A stretch of DNA of 64,000 nucleotides from JAWVFM01 sp963841455 (GTDB taxonomy: Bacteria > Actinomycetota > Thermoleophilia > Solirubrobacterales > 70-9), in contig CAWJCU010000002.1 of the NCBI GenBank assembly GCA_963841455.1, positions 248,001 to 312,000 of the forward strand. Direction: 5' to 3'. The notes under the pieces were generated by a model. The model made no database searches, was not told the DNA's origin, and saw only the letters and a program-made list of their open reading frames with translations. Of this stretch, positions 35,330-43,216 are shown piece after piece. Both the position numbers and the translations under genes were made by a program. Within the stretch, counting starts at the first letter, position 1; each line of letters starts with the position of its first letter.

Positions 35330-36376
35330 ATGCCGCCCCAAGTGACCCCAAGCCGACTCCCGGGATCGCGCCTCGCCGTCCTCCTGGTGGCGGGCGCCGT
35401 GGCCGCCGCGGCGGTGGTCGCGGGCTGCGGCGAGAAGTCCGAGAGCGCCAAGTCGACCCAGACCGACTCGATCACCCTCGCCCTCGACTTCTACGTCAAT
35501 CCCGACCACGCCGGGATCTACGAGGCGATCGACAGGGGCTACTTCCGCGACGCGGGGCTCGACGTGCACCCCCAGGCCCCGTCGGACCCCTCGGCGCCGA
35601 TCAAGGAGGTTGCCGAGGGCCGTGCCGACCTCGCCATCTCCTACGAGCCCGAGGTGATGCTGGCGCGCGACCAGGGCCTGCCCGTGAAGGCGGTGGCGGC
35701 GATCGTCCCGCAGCCGCTCACCTCGCTGATCTCGCTCGACAAGGCGGGTATCAAGACCGTCGCCGATCTGAAGGGCAAGACGATCGCCACCGCGGGCATC
35801 CCCTACCAGCAGGCGTTCCTGAAGGCGATCCTCGGGCGCGCCGGACTGTCGGAGGGCGACGTCAACGTCGTGAACGTCCAGGAGGGCCTCCTGCCGGCGG
35901 TCGTCTCAGGCCGCGCCGACGCGATGCTCGGCGGCTTCCTCAACGTCGAGGGCGTCGACCTGGCGCAGCGCGGCCTGCATCCGCGCGTCGTCCCGGTCGA
36001 CCGCCTCGGCATCCCGACCTACGATGAGCTCGTGCTGGTCGCCTCAGACGACACGGTGGCAAACGACCCGCGTTCGATCCAGCTCTTCCTCGCCGCGCTT
36101 CAGCGCGGCACGCGGGCCGCCGCGGCCAACCCACAGGCGGCAACCAACGCGATCCTCGCCGCCGGCCAGGGCCTCGATCCGAAGCTGACCCGCGCCGAGA
36201 TCGACAAGACGCTGCCGATACTCGACCAGAGCACCACGGGCAAGCCGTTCGGGTATCAGAACCCGCGCGAGTGGACCAGGTTCGCGCACTTCATGGCCGA
36301 CAACGGGCTCATCAAGGCCTTGCCGCAGACCGACGAAATCCTTACGAACGACCTGCTTCCCAGCCAGTCTCCGTAG
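35330..36376 (+). CDS. thiY: ABC transporter substrate-binding lipoprotein (ThiY/NMT1-like)
   Basis: The 348-residue protein carries a signal peptide ending in the lipobox VAGC (about residue 31), so it is anchored outside the cytoplasmic membrane. The mature part matches the NMT1/THI5-like fold: LALDFYVNPDHAGIYEAIDRGYF at its start is the typical opening of ThiY proteins that bind formylaminopyrimidine. A TTG at 35318 is an alternative start. It is third in the riboswitch-controlled operon. Confidence 0.9.
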   Translation: MPPQVTPSRLPGSRLAVLLVAGAVAAAAVVAGCGEKSESAKSTQTDSITLALDFYVNPDHAGIYEAIDRGYFRDAGLDVHPQAPSDPSAPIKEVAEGRADLAISYEPEVMLARDQGLPVKAVAAIVPQPLTSLISLDKAGIKTVADLKGKTIATAGIPYQQAFLKAILGRAGLSEGDVNVVNVQEGLLPAVVSGRADAMLGGFLNVEGVDLAQRGLHPRVVPVDRLGIPTYDELVLVASDDTVANDPRSIQLFLAALQRGTRAAAANPQAATNAILAAGQGLDPKLTRAEIDKTLPILDQSTTGKPFGYQNPREWTRFAHFMADNGLIKALPQTDEILTNDLLPSQSP

Positions 36377-36384
36377 GCGTCGCG

Positions 36385-36798
36385 CTACGCCGGGGTGCCC
36401 GTCACCGTGAGATCGCCCGGCTGCCATACCTCCGAGGTCCAGAGCTGCTGCACGGCCGGCGCCGAGAAGAACCCGATGACCCGCAGGTCGCCCGATCCTG
36501 TATTGCGCAGGTCGTGGGCCTCCCCCTCGGCGAGGACGACGACGTCGCCGGCGCGGATCGGTGCGGCGCCACCGTCGCGCAGGAGCTCCCCTTCTCCCCC
36601 CAGGATGAACTGCGTCTCCTCCGCGGTGTCGGTGTGGCGCCCGAGGCGCTTGCCCTCGGGAACGGCGAAGTAGATGGCCGTCGAGGCGGCCGCTCCGTCG
36701 CCGCCGTGCGCGAAGAAGCCCCCCACCCAAGCCGCGTCGTCGCTGGTGCTGGAGGTGAGCTCGGTGAGCTCGACGTCATCGACGTTGATCGGATCCAT
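36385..36798 (-). CDS. Cupin-domain protein
   Basis: A 137-residue single cupin barrel. Motif 1 is GKRLGRHTDTAEETQFILGGEG, with the metal ligands His, Glu and Gln of the usual GxxxxHxHx3-6E pattern partly conserved, and motif 2 is the GDVVVLAEGEAHDLRN segment with its His. The lack of a second His in motif 1 may mean altered metal binding. Substrate unknown. It converges with thiY by an 8-bp gap. Confidence 0.8.
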   Translation of the reverse strand: MDPINVDDVELTELTSSTSDDAAWVGGFFAHGGDGAAASTAIYFAVPEGKRLGRHTDTAEETQFILGGEGELLRDGGAAPIRAGDVVVLAEGEAHDLRNTGSGDLRVIGFFSAPAVQQLWTSEVWQPGDLTVTGTPA

Positions 36799-36879
36799 CT
36801 CGATTCCTTTCGTCGTGGGCCCGTGCGCCGACCCTAGTCAGCGCCGGACGCGGGCGCCAGGAAGCTGGACGGATGTCGC

Positions 36880-37803
36880 CTACGCCGCGAGGCGGGGCGG
36901 TGGGGCGGCCCGCACCGATGCGTGGTAGTGCCTCAGCGCAAACTCGCCCGCCAGGCCCCGGAACGGCGCGTAGGGCGCGAAGTACTCCTCCACCTCCTCG
37001 ACGGTCGCGCGGCGGCGCAGGCCGGCCAGGCGACCGACGAGCTTGACATAGCCGAGGTCGCCGGCCGGGAGCGAGTCGGGCTCGCCGCGCCCATAGAGGC
37101 CGAGGCACTGGAGCGTCCATGGACCGATCTCGCGGATGCGGCGGAGCCTGGGATCGTGCTTCGGGTCGGCCGGATCGGCGCGCTTGGCGGCGACCTCGCG
37201 CGCGACCCTGATCATCGCCAGCGAGCGGCCCGGGGAGAGGTCCGTCGACGCCAGCTCGGCCGGCGAGCGCGCGGCGATCGTCGCCGGGTCGGGCACGTCC
37301 CGAAGGGTCCAGCCAGGCGGGAACGGCGAGGTCGCGCCCTCGCCCCAGCGGCGCACCATGCGCCGCTGGATCTCAGCCGCGCGCCCCGACTCGATCAACT
37401 GCTTGGTGATCGCCCAGGCGAGCGCCTCCCAGGCGAACGGCCGGCGCCGAGGCCGGAGCCATGGCCGCCGCGCGATCGCGGGACCGATCAGCGGGTCGGC
37501 CCGAAACGCGCGGTGGAATTCGGTGAGGTCGTCGTCGACCCCGATCGCGAAGCGCATTCGCTCGATCGCGGCCTCGAGCGCCGCGGTCGGCGGGTTCGGG
37601 CGATCCGGGCTCGCCGTGGCGCGAACGAGGACCTCGCCGCCTCGCCGCTGCCAGGCCGCTACCACGACGCGTTCCTCACCCAGACGCAGCAAGCGGGTGA
37701 ATACACCCGCGCGCACGCGGCCCACCCCGTCGCCCCCGCCGCCCGCAGGAGTGCGGTACGGCCACGGCGGCCTGGTCTCGATCTCGAGCGATCGCGGGCG
37801 CAC
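36880..37803 (-). CDS. DNA-3-methyladenine glycosylase-like protein (AlkA/HhH-GPD)
   Basis: The 307-residue protein fits AlkA-type glycosylases that remove alkylated bases. The C-terminal helix-hairpin-helix (LRRIREIGPWTLQCLGLYG) and the catalytic aspartate in LPAGDLGYVK are in place, as is the preceding helical core (EALAWAITKQLIE). The N-terminal domain is larger than in small HhH-GPD proteins. The GTG at 37803 gives VRPRSLEIE; upstream codons in the same frame overlap other features. It lies between a cupin gene and a small membrane-protein gene on the minus strand. Confidence 0.88.
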   Translation of the reverse strand: MRPRSLEIETRPPWPYRTPAGGGGDGVGRVRAGVFTRLLRLGEERVVVAAWQRRGGEVLVRATASPDRPNPPTAALEAAIERMRFAIGVDDDLTEFHRAFRADPLIGPAIARRPWLRPRRRPFAWEALAWAITKQLIESGRAAEIQRRMVRRWGEGATSPFPPGWTLRDVPDPATIAARSPAELASTDLSPGRSLAMIRVAREVAAKRADPADPKHDPRLRRIREIGPWTLQCLGLYGRGEPDSLPAGDLGYVKLVGRLAGLRRRATVEEVEEYFAPYAPFRGLAGEFALRHYHASVRAAPPPRLAA

Positions 37804-37850
37804 GCGTCGACGATAAGTCGCCCCACCGACGGCTTCGGCGAGCGTCGCCG

Positions 37851-38219
37851 TCAGCGGTCCAGAAGGTGAACGTCGATCAGGAACGAGCGGCTCGCCACCA
37901 CGCCCGGCATCTTCTCCTTGCCGCGACGGGCGAGCCTGCGCCTCGGCGCAGTGGCCGCCCGGGTGGCGCGCACGGCCACGACCGTCGCTGCGCCGACCAC
38001 AATGCCGCCCGCGGCGGCGATTGCGGCCGTGCGAACGTCCTCGCGCCATACCGACAGCTCCGAGGGACGCCGACGGTCGGGCAGAGGGCGTACCGAATCC
38101 TCCGGCTCGCCCCCACCGAGCGCCGCCTCCTCCTCGATCGCCTCCGCCTCGAGCAGCTCCTCGCCCACGGGCTGAGTGTATACGCGCTCCCGGAACCGCG
38201 CTTTATCCTGATTCCGCAT
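37851..38219 (-). CDS. Hypothetical single-pass membrane protein
   Basis: A 122-residue protein with an acidic N-terminus (LEAEAIEEEAALGGGEPED), one membrane helix (AAIAAAGGIVVGAATVVAVRA, about residues 66-86) and a basic C-terminal tail (RRRLARRGKEKMPG). No family is recognised. It lies head-to-head with the unknown gene at 38240 and is 48 bp upstream of the glycosylase gene on the same strand. Confidence 0.65.
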   Translation of the reverse strand: MRNQDKARFRERVYTQPVGEELLEAEAIEEEAALGGGEPEDSVRPLPDRRRPSELSVWREDVRTAAIAAAGGIVVGAATVVAVRATRAATAPRRRLARRGKEKMPGVVASRSFLIDVHLLDR

Positions 38220-38239
38220 CCAGCGACTTAAGGAGCACG

Positions 38240-38940
38240 ATGACCGAAGCAAGCGTCCAGGAAGCCGAGACCCTCGATGGCCCAGGCGCGGCCACCGCGG
38301 TGCAGAACGCCCCGCGGACCGACGCCGGGCGCAAGGTCGCCGGACTCCGCGAGCTCGCGGAGTCCGATGCGGACGCCGCGCGGGACCTCGCGTGGACCGC
38401 TCTTCAAGGAGCTCGGCGCCCGTGCGCTCCTCCAGCGACGAGGCGGCCGACGAGCTCGGTGAGATCTTCAGGCTCGGGACGCCTCCGCCGGCGATCGAGG
38501 GGCGGACCCAGGGAATCCTGGTGGCGTTCGTGTGGCGGCGCCCGGTCAACGTTGCGCTCCGCACCATCACCGGCGCCTGGATGCCGTGGCTCGGCAAGCG
38601 CTTCAACGCGGCCGAGGGCACCGGCGACAACGTGCTGCGGGGCTCCGCCGATGGCCCGCGAAGCTCCTCTGGCCCCTGTACGGCACCCGCGAGGCGCCCG
38701 GCGGCCGCTCGGCCTTCGACTTCGAGACCGCGATCGAGCCGAGCAAGGACGACCCGGCCACCGAGGTGATGAAGATCGACTACCACGACCTCGACTCGAA
38801 CCCGTCGCTCCTCATCCGCTCGATCCGCGACGAGCTCGTGGAGGTCGTGCCCGGGCGCGTACCTCGGCAAGATGCTGTGGCGGCACGACGCCGAGCGCCA
38901 CACGCTGCTCGCGTACTTCGCGCTCAGGCAGTGCGGCTGA
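38240..38940 (+). CDS. Unrecognised protein (about 232 residues), four frameshifts
   Basis: The ATG at 38240 follows a GGAGCACG ribosome site. The text reads MTEASVQEAETLDGPGA, then a helical ARDLAWTLFKELGAR segment, then DEAADELGEIFRLGTPPPA, TGAWMPWLGKRFNAAEGTGDN, WPAKLLWPLYGT, APGGRSAFDFETAIEPS and YHDLDSNPSLLIRSIRDELVEV, ending GKMLWRHDAERHTLLAYFALRQCG. These pieces are in different frames, with shifts near 38393, 38425, 38648 and 38858. The small GxWxG-type wording (TGAWMPWLGK) faintly resembles lipocalin-like DUF4334 proteins, but I do not claim the family. It sits next to the SPT-like/GNAT pair. Confidence 0.5.
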
Positions 38941-40068
38941 GTAGCCAGTCGAGCCTCGCGCTCGTAGACGCGGTAGCGCTTCACGATCCGCCCCCCCATC
39001 GCCTCCATGCCGCGGTTCATGGCCTCGTTCGTCTCGAGGATCCAGCCCATCTCCCCGCCGGTCTGACGGGTCTTCGCGGCCATGTCGAAGTGCTCGATGT
39101 AGAGCAGCGCAGCCACGCCGGTGTGCTGGTACTCCGGCAGCACGCCGAGGAAGCCGACGCGGACCTCGTCCATGATCCGCGACCTTGTTGAGGAAGTGCC
39201 ACCAGCCGAGCGGGAGCAGGCGGCCGTTCATCCGCCGGAGCACCTTGTTGATGTCCGGGATCGTGATCGCGATGGCGATGGTCTCGCCGTCCTTCTCGGC
39301 GACCATGAACCAGTCGCGGGCGTAGACGAGCTGGAGGTCGAGCGCGTAGGCGTCGAGGTCCTCCTTGGAGTAGGGCACGAAGCCCCAGTTCTCCGACCAG
39401 GCCGCGTTGTAGATCCTCGCGAAGTCGTCGAGCTCGCGCCGAAGGTGGCGGCGGGACATCTTCCGGATCCGCACCCCGTGCTCGGTGCGCGCCTTCTCCG
39501 CGAGCTCGGGCAGGATCGGCAGCACCTTCTCGCGGTCCTGCACGTAGAGCTCCCACATGAAGAGGTCCATCGCCTTCTCGAGCCCGGCCGCCTCGCAGAG
39601 GCGCTGGTAGTAGGGCGGGTGCCACGGCTGGCGGATCATCGGCCGCAGGTCGAAGCCCTCGATGAGGACGCCGCTCTCGTCGTTGAGCTGGAAGTCCATC
39701 GGCCCGACCATCCGGTCGCAGCCGCGCTCGCGCAGCCAGCGCTCGGCCGCCGCCAGCATCGCCTCCAGCGCCTCGGCGTCGTCGGTGAGCTCGAGGAAGC
39801 CGAACATCCCCCAGCGCGAGCCGTGGAACTCGTTGAAGGCGTGGTCGATCTGAGCGGTGATGCGGCCGACGACCCGCCCGTCGCGGCGGGCGAGGAAGTA
39901 CTCGGCCTCGCCGTGCTTGAAGTAGGCGTTCAGGCGCCGGCTCAGGAACATGTAGCGCTCGAGCCGCAACGGCGGTACCCACAGGGTGCCGGCGTGGAGT
40001 CGGTGCGGCAGCCCGACGAACCTCCGCAGGTCGCGCAGCCCGCGGACGGCTGTGACGTCGACCGGCAT
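38924..40068 (-). CDS. Large GNAT-fold protein, ceramide-synthase-like candidate; frameshifted
   Basis: A protein of about 380 residues with acyltransferase-like sequence. Readable blocks are WVPPLRLERYMFLSRRLNAY, GEAEYFLARRDGRVVGRITA, GMFGFLELTDDAEALEAML, GPMDFQLNDESGVLIEGFD and the CoA-binding region VGFLGVLPEYQHTGVAALLY. A base inserted near 39185 (restoring KVRIMDEVRVGF) and another near 38955 break the frame; correction would end RRLDWLLSRTA. The wording and length fit the GNAT-like family to which bacterial ceramide synthase (bCerS) belongs; that match is from memory and needs a search. It is divergent from the serine-palmitoyltransferase-like gene, 34 bp away. Confidence 0.7.
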
Positions 40069-40102
40069 CGGCGGCACGGTACCCCTCTGCGACACTTTCG
40101 GC

Positions 40103-41362
40103 ATGACCGAGACGACGCGCGCGCCCGTCGACGTCTTCGAGAAGGCGCGGACCCACGACCGCGTCGAGCAGCTCGAGATGGCGAAGCAGGGCGATCTCTT
40201 GCCCTACTTCCGCGTCATGGCCTCGGAGGCCGGGCCCGTCGTCGAGATGGAGGGCCGCGAGACCATCATGCTCGGCTCGAACAACTACCTCGGCCTAACC
40301 GGGGACGCCCGCGTCAAGGAGGCCGCGCGCGACGCCCTCGAGCGCTACGGCACGGGGCTCACGGGCTCGAGGCTCCTCAACGGCACCACACCCCTGCACG
40401 TCGACCTCGAGCGCGAGCTCGCCGAATGGATGGGCACCGAGGACGCGATCGTCTTCACCACCGGCTACCAGGCGAACCTTGGCTGCATCGGCACGATCCT
40501 CGAGCCGGGCGACACGGTCGTGTGCGACTCGGGCGACCACGCCTCGATCCTCGACGGCTGCCGGCTCTCCGGCGCGAAGCTGCGGCCGTTCCGTCACAAC
40601 CAGATGGCGAAGCTCGACCGCATGCTCGAGCGCGCGGGCGAGGATGGCGGCGGCGTGCTGGTCGTGGTCGACGGCGTCTTCTCGATGGAGGGCGACGTCG
40701 CCCCGCTGCCGGAGATCGTCGAGCGCTCGGAGGCCCATGGGGCCCGCCTCATGGTCGACGAGGCCCACGCCGTCGGCGTCCTCGGCGAGCGCGGGGCGGG
40801 AACGTGCGAGCTCTACGGCCTCGAGGACCGAGTGGACCTGCGGATGGGCACCTTCTCGAAGAGCCTCGCCTCCTGTGGCGGCTTCATCGCCGGGCCCGAG
40901 GAGGTCATCGAGTACCTGCGAATCGCAACCCGCGCCTTCATCTTCACGGCGTCGGCCGTTCCGGCCGCCGTCGGCGCGGCGCTCGGGGCGCTTCGGGTCA
41001 TCCGCTCCGAGGGCGCTGAGCTGATGGAACGCCTCCTCGGCAACGCCCGGTACCTGCGCCAGGGCCTTCGCGACCTGGGGCTGCGCGTCGTCGAGCCGGG
41101 CACCCTGCCGGACGGCAGCGAGGCCACGACGCCGGTCGTCCCGGTCGTCGTCGGCGAGGACTGGCAGGCCGTGTTGCTCTGGAAGGCGCTCTACGACGCC
41201 GGCGTCTACACCAACGTCGCGATCCATCCCGCCGTCCCCCCGGGCGGCGCTCTTCTGCGGACGAGCCTCATGGCGAGCCACGAGCCCGAGCATCTCGACC
41301 GGGCCCTGGGGATCCTCGATGAGGTCATCTCCAAGGACTTCCGGACGCTTCGGGAAGGTTAG
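40103..41362 (+). CDS. Alpha-oxoamine synthase, serine-palmitoyltransferase-like
   Basis: This 419-residue PLP enzyme condenses an amino acid with an acyl-CoA. It could be serine palmitoyltransferase, 2-amino-3-ketobutyrate ligase or AONS (BioF). PLP residues are the stacking His in SGDHASILDG (H146), Asp in DEAHAVG (D219) and the lysine of GTFSKSLAS (K253). In bacterial serine palmitoyltransferases known from memory this lysine lies in GTFSKSLAS, whereas KBL and BioF usually read STLGKALG; the N-terminal LPYFRVM and GSNNYLGLT also fit SPT. No bioB/bioA or tdh gene is near. It faces the ceramide-synthase-like gene, with 34 bp between their starts. Confidence 0.8.
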   Translation: MTETTRAPVDVFEKARTHDRVEQLEMAKQGDLLPYFRVMASEAGPVVEMEGRETIMLGSNNYLGLTGDARVKEAARDALERYGTGLTGSRLLNGTTPLHVDLERELAEWMGTEDAIVFTTGYQANLGCIGTILEPGDTVVCDSGDHASILDGCRLSGAKLRPFRHNQMAKLDRMLERAGEDGGGVLVVVDGVFSMEGDVAPLPEIVERSEAHGARLMVDEAHAVGVLGERGAGTCELYGLEDRVDLRMGTFSKSLASCGGFIAGPEEVIEYLRIATRAFIFTASAVPAAVGAALGALRVIRSEGAELMERLLGNARYLRQGLRDLGLRVVEPGTLPDGSEATTPVVPVVVGEDWQAVLLWKALYDAGVYTNVAIHPAVPPGGALLRTSLMASHEPEHLDRALGILDEVISKDFRTLREG

Positions 41363-41370
41363 CTCGCCCG

Positions 41371-41385
41371 GCGGGGCGGCCCCGC
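41371..41385 (+). terminator. Short GC hairpin after the serine-palmitoyltransferase-like gene
   Basis: The sequence GCGGGG-CGG-CCCCGC, followed by TTGTA, lies 8 bp after the stop codon. It may end the transcript, but the stem is only 6 bp with a 3-base loop, so the call is moderate. Confidence 0.4.
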
Positions 41386-41694
41386 TTGTACCAACGGTCG
41401 AACTAACCCACCCGGGTTGGTTTCCACTTGTCCAATCTCGAACAAGGGTCGGCCGGGCACAAAAAGGTTGCTCTTAGCGAACGACTGGGGGCGAAGATGG
41501 CCGACGGGGTTGACGCCCGCCGACCCTCTCGGATAGCTTGCGCCAGCGCTCGACGGCACCCTGGGGCAGGAGGCGGTCGGGAAAGACAAGAAGCTTTTCC
41601 CGACCCCGCCTGACGGGACTGACGCCCGGTGAGCTGGGAGCTGGCGAGCGCCCACATCCCGAAGATCTCGATTGCACTCAAAGGAGGAGTGGGA
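41386..41694 (+). other. Structured 5' leader of the mIHF gene, no protein gene seen
   Basis: This 309-bp stretch holds no convincing gene on either strand. It contains several hairpins: an imperfect palindrome around ACCCGGGT (about 41408-41424), CTTGT/ACAAG arms at 41428-41447 and a long stem at 41572-41610 (GGCGGTCGGGAAA with its complement, two-base bulge, 9-base loop). A perfect AAGGAGGAG ribosome site ends it, 5 bp before the mIHF start. It reads like a long untranslated leader that may be regulatory. Confidence 0.55.
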
Positions 41695-42069
41695 ATGGAA
41701 GCTGCCACAACGGCCGCGCCCGCCATCGCGCCGCAGCACATGAAGGCCTTGGCACACGCAAACCGGGTGCGCCTCGCACGGGCGGAGCTGAAGCGCTCGA
41801 TCAAGTCGGGCAGGGCCGACGCGTCCGAAGTCGTCCGGGGTTGCCCCTGGCAGGTCGAGACGATGACCGTCGGCGAGCTGCTTCGGAGCCAGCGCCGATG
41901 GGGCAGGGCCCGAGCGCGCAAGTTCCTCTCGCCGATGATGCTGAGCGAGAACCGCGAGCTCGGCAAGCTCACCGAGCGCCAGCGCAATGAGCTCGCGGGC
42001 GAGCTTGAGGCGAAGCGAGGCCGGTCGGCATCAACGGGCGCCTCGGCCCGGGCCCTCGTAACGGTCTAG
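41695..42069 (+). CDS. mihF: Integration host factor, actinobacterial type (mIHF)
   Basis: The 124-residue protein matches the mycobacterial-type IHF, a helix-rich nucleoid protein unrelated to proteobacterial IHF. The pattern RVRLARAELKRSIKSGRAD followed by MTVGELLRSQRRWGRARARKFL and LGKLTERQRNELAGEL corresponds to the helix-two-turn-helix DNA-binding region. The ATG at 41695 with its ideal ribosome site is chosen over open frame upstream. The long, hairpin-rich leader before it suggests strong and regulated expression. The presence of mIHF is a good sign of actinobacterial origin. Confidence 0.9.
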   Translation: MEAATTAAPAIAPQHMKALAHANRVRLARAELKRSIKSGRADASEVVRGCPWQVETMTVGELLRSQRRWGRARARKFLSPMMLSENRELGKLTERQRNELAGELEAKRGRSASTGASARALVTV

Positions 42070-42084
42070 GTCGCGGGAGCGCGC

Positions 42085-42645
42085 TCAGCGGAACTTGAAG
42101 CTGAGCCCCGAGCGGCTCTGGAAGATCCTCACCAGGAAGCGGGCGGCGGCGGCGAAGACTGCCGCCGCCACCACGACCCGGATGACAGCCGGGATGCTGG
42201 GGGCCAGCAGCGTGAGCCCGACCAGAACCGCCAGCGCGACGGCGCCGGCGAGAAGCGCGGTGTGCGAGCGATAGCCGGTGAAGTGCTCGCGGATCGAGAG
42301 CTCGAGGCCGGCGAGGGTGCCGAGCACGAGGCCGGCCCCGATCATCAGGGTTCCGCGGTGGCCACGGACGACGAACCCGCCGACGAGCAGGACGAGCGCG
42401 ACGAGGACCACGAGCTCGACGAGCGGGAACGGCGCCCATGGCGCCTTAGGCCGCTCCTCCGGATCGCGATAGCGCCGCTGCCCCTGCTGGCGGTTGGAGC
42501 GGGCCCGCGCCGTGTCTCGCGATGTCCGCGGCCCGGGCTCGGCGCCTCGCCCGTCGGTGACCGCGACGCTCGACTCGGTGCCCGGGGCGGCGGCGCGCGG
42601 CGGTGGCCGGCGCGGTCGGCGGCGCTTCTTCGAGCGGCTGGCCAT
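42085..42645 (-). CDS. Hypothetical membrane protein
   Basis: A 186-residue protein. A long basic/proline-rich N-terminus (residues 1-70, RRRPRRPPPRAAA) precedes four hydrophobic segments, the first PLVELVVLVALVLLVGGFVV, and the C-terminus is a short basic tail (FKFR). No known domain is seen. It converges with mihF and may be co-transcribed with the coiled-coil gene upstream (26-bp gap). Confidence 0.65.
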   Translation of the reverse strand: MASRSKKRRRPRRPPPRAAAPGTESSVAVTDGRGAEPGPRTSRDTARARSNRQQGQRRYRDPEERPKAPWAPFPLVELVVLVALVLLVGGFVVRGHRGTLMIGAGLVLGTLAGLELSIREHFTGYRSHTALLAGAVALAVLVGLTLLAPSIPAVIRVVVAAAVFAAAARFLVRIFQSRSGLSFKFR

Positions 42646-42671
42646 GACCGGCTGAGGCTACCGCAGGGATG

Positions 42672-43172
42672 TCAGGTGGCTAACGGGCAGCCGGAGGAGA
42701 TCTTGACTCGCCACCACCCCATCAGCATCCCGATGAAGCCGAGGCGGGGCGCCGAGCGCCAGGTTCGGCAGCTCGACTCGCCGATGTCGGCGGCGCTGAT
42801 CAAAAGCCCGCGGTGACGCTCGGGCGCGGCGAGCATCTCCTCCAGGAGCTGGCGGTTGCGCTCCTCGATTCGACCACGCCTTGCGACCTCGGCCTCCGCC
42901 TCCCGTAGCCGCCCAGCGAGCGCGTCGCGAACCCGCTCGAGCTCGGCGACGCCCAGCACACGGGGGCCTCTCGCCGCGGAGCCCACGCGCCATTCGATCC
43001 CCTTGCGCGGGAACGCCGCGGCGAAGAGCTCCCCGAGCCGGCGCTCGAGCAGAGCGATCTGGCGCCGCAGCTCGGACCTGACCCGGCGGTCATCGAGCGC
43101 GCGTTCAGTCGTCGGCAGCTCCGAGGGCGATACCCCGACGACCACGCGGCTCTCAAGCAACTGCTCGGGCAA
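42672..43172 (-). CDS. Hypothetical coiled-coil protein with conserved C-terminal motif
   Basis: A 166-residue protein with a TTG start preceded by a GGGAG ribosome site. Residues 30-130 are helical and charged. The last 40 residues contain ISAADIGESSCRTWRSAPRL, LGFIGMLMGWWRVKISSGCP, with two cysteines and clustered tryptophans; I believe this ending recurs in related actinobacterial proteins but cannot name it. The C-terminal part could bind a metal or insert peripherally into the membrane. Confidence 0.6.
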   Translation of the reverse strand: MPEQLLESRVVVGVSPSELPTTERALDDRRVRSELRRQIALLERRLGELFAAAFPRKGIEWRVGSAARGPRVLGVAELERVRDALAGRLREAEAEVARRGRIEERNRQLLEEMLAAPERHRGLLISAADIGESSCRTWRSAPRLGFIGMLMGWWRVKISSGCPLAT

Positions 43173-43216
43173 GCGGAACTCCCTTACTCAGCTTCCGAGG
43201 AAGTGTAACTGCCGCG

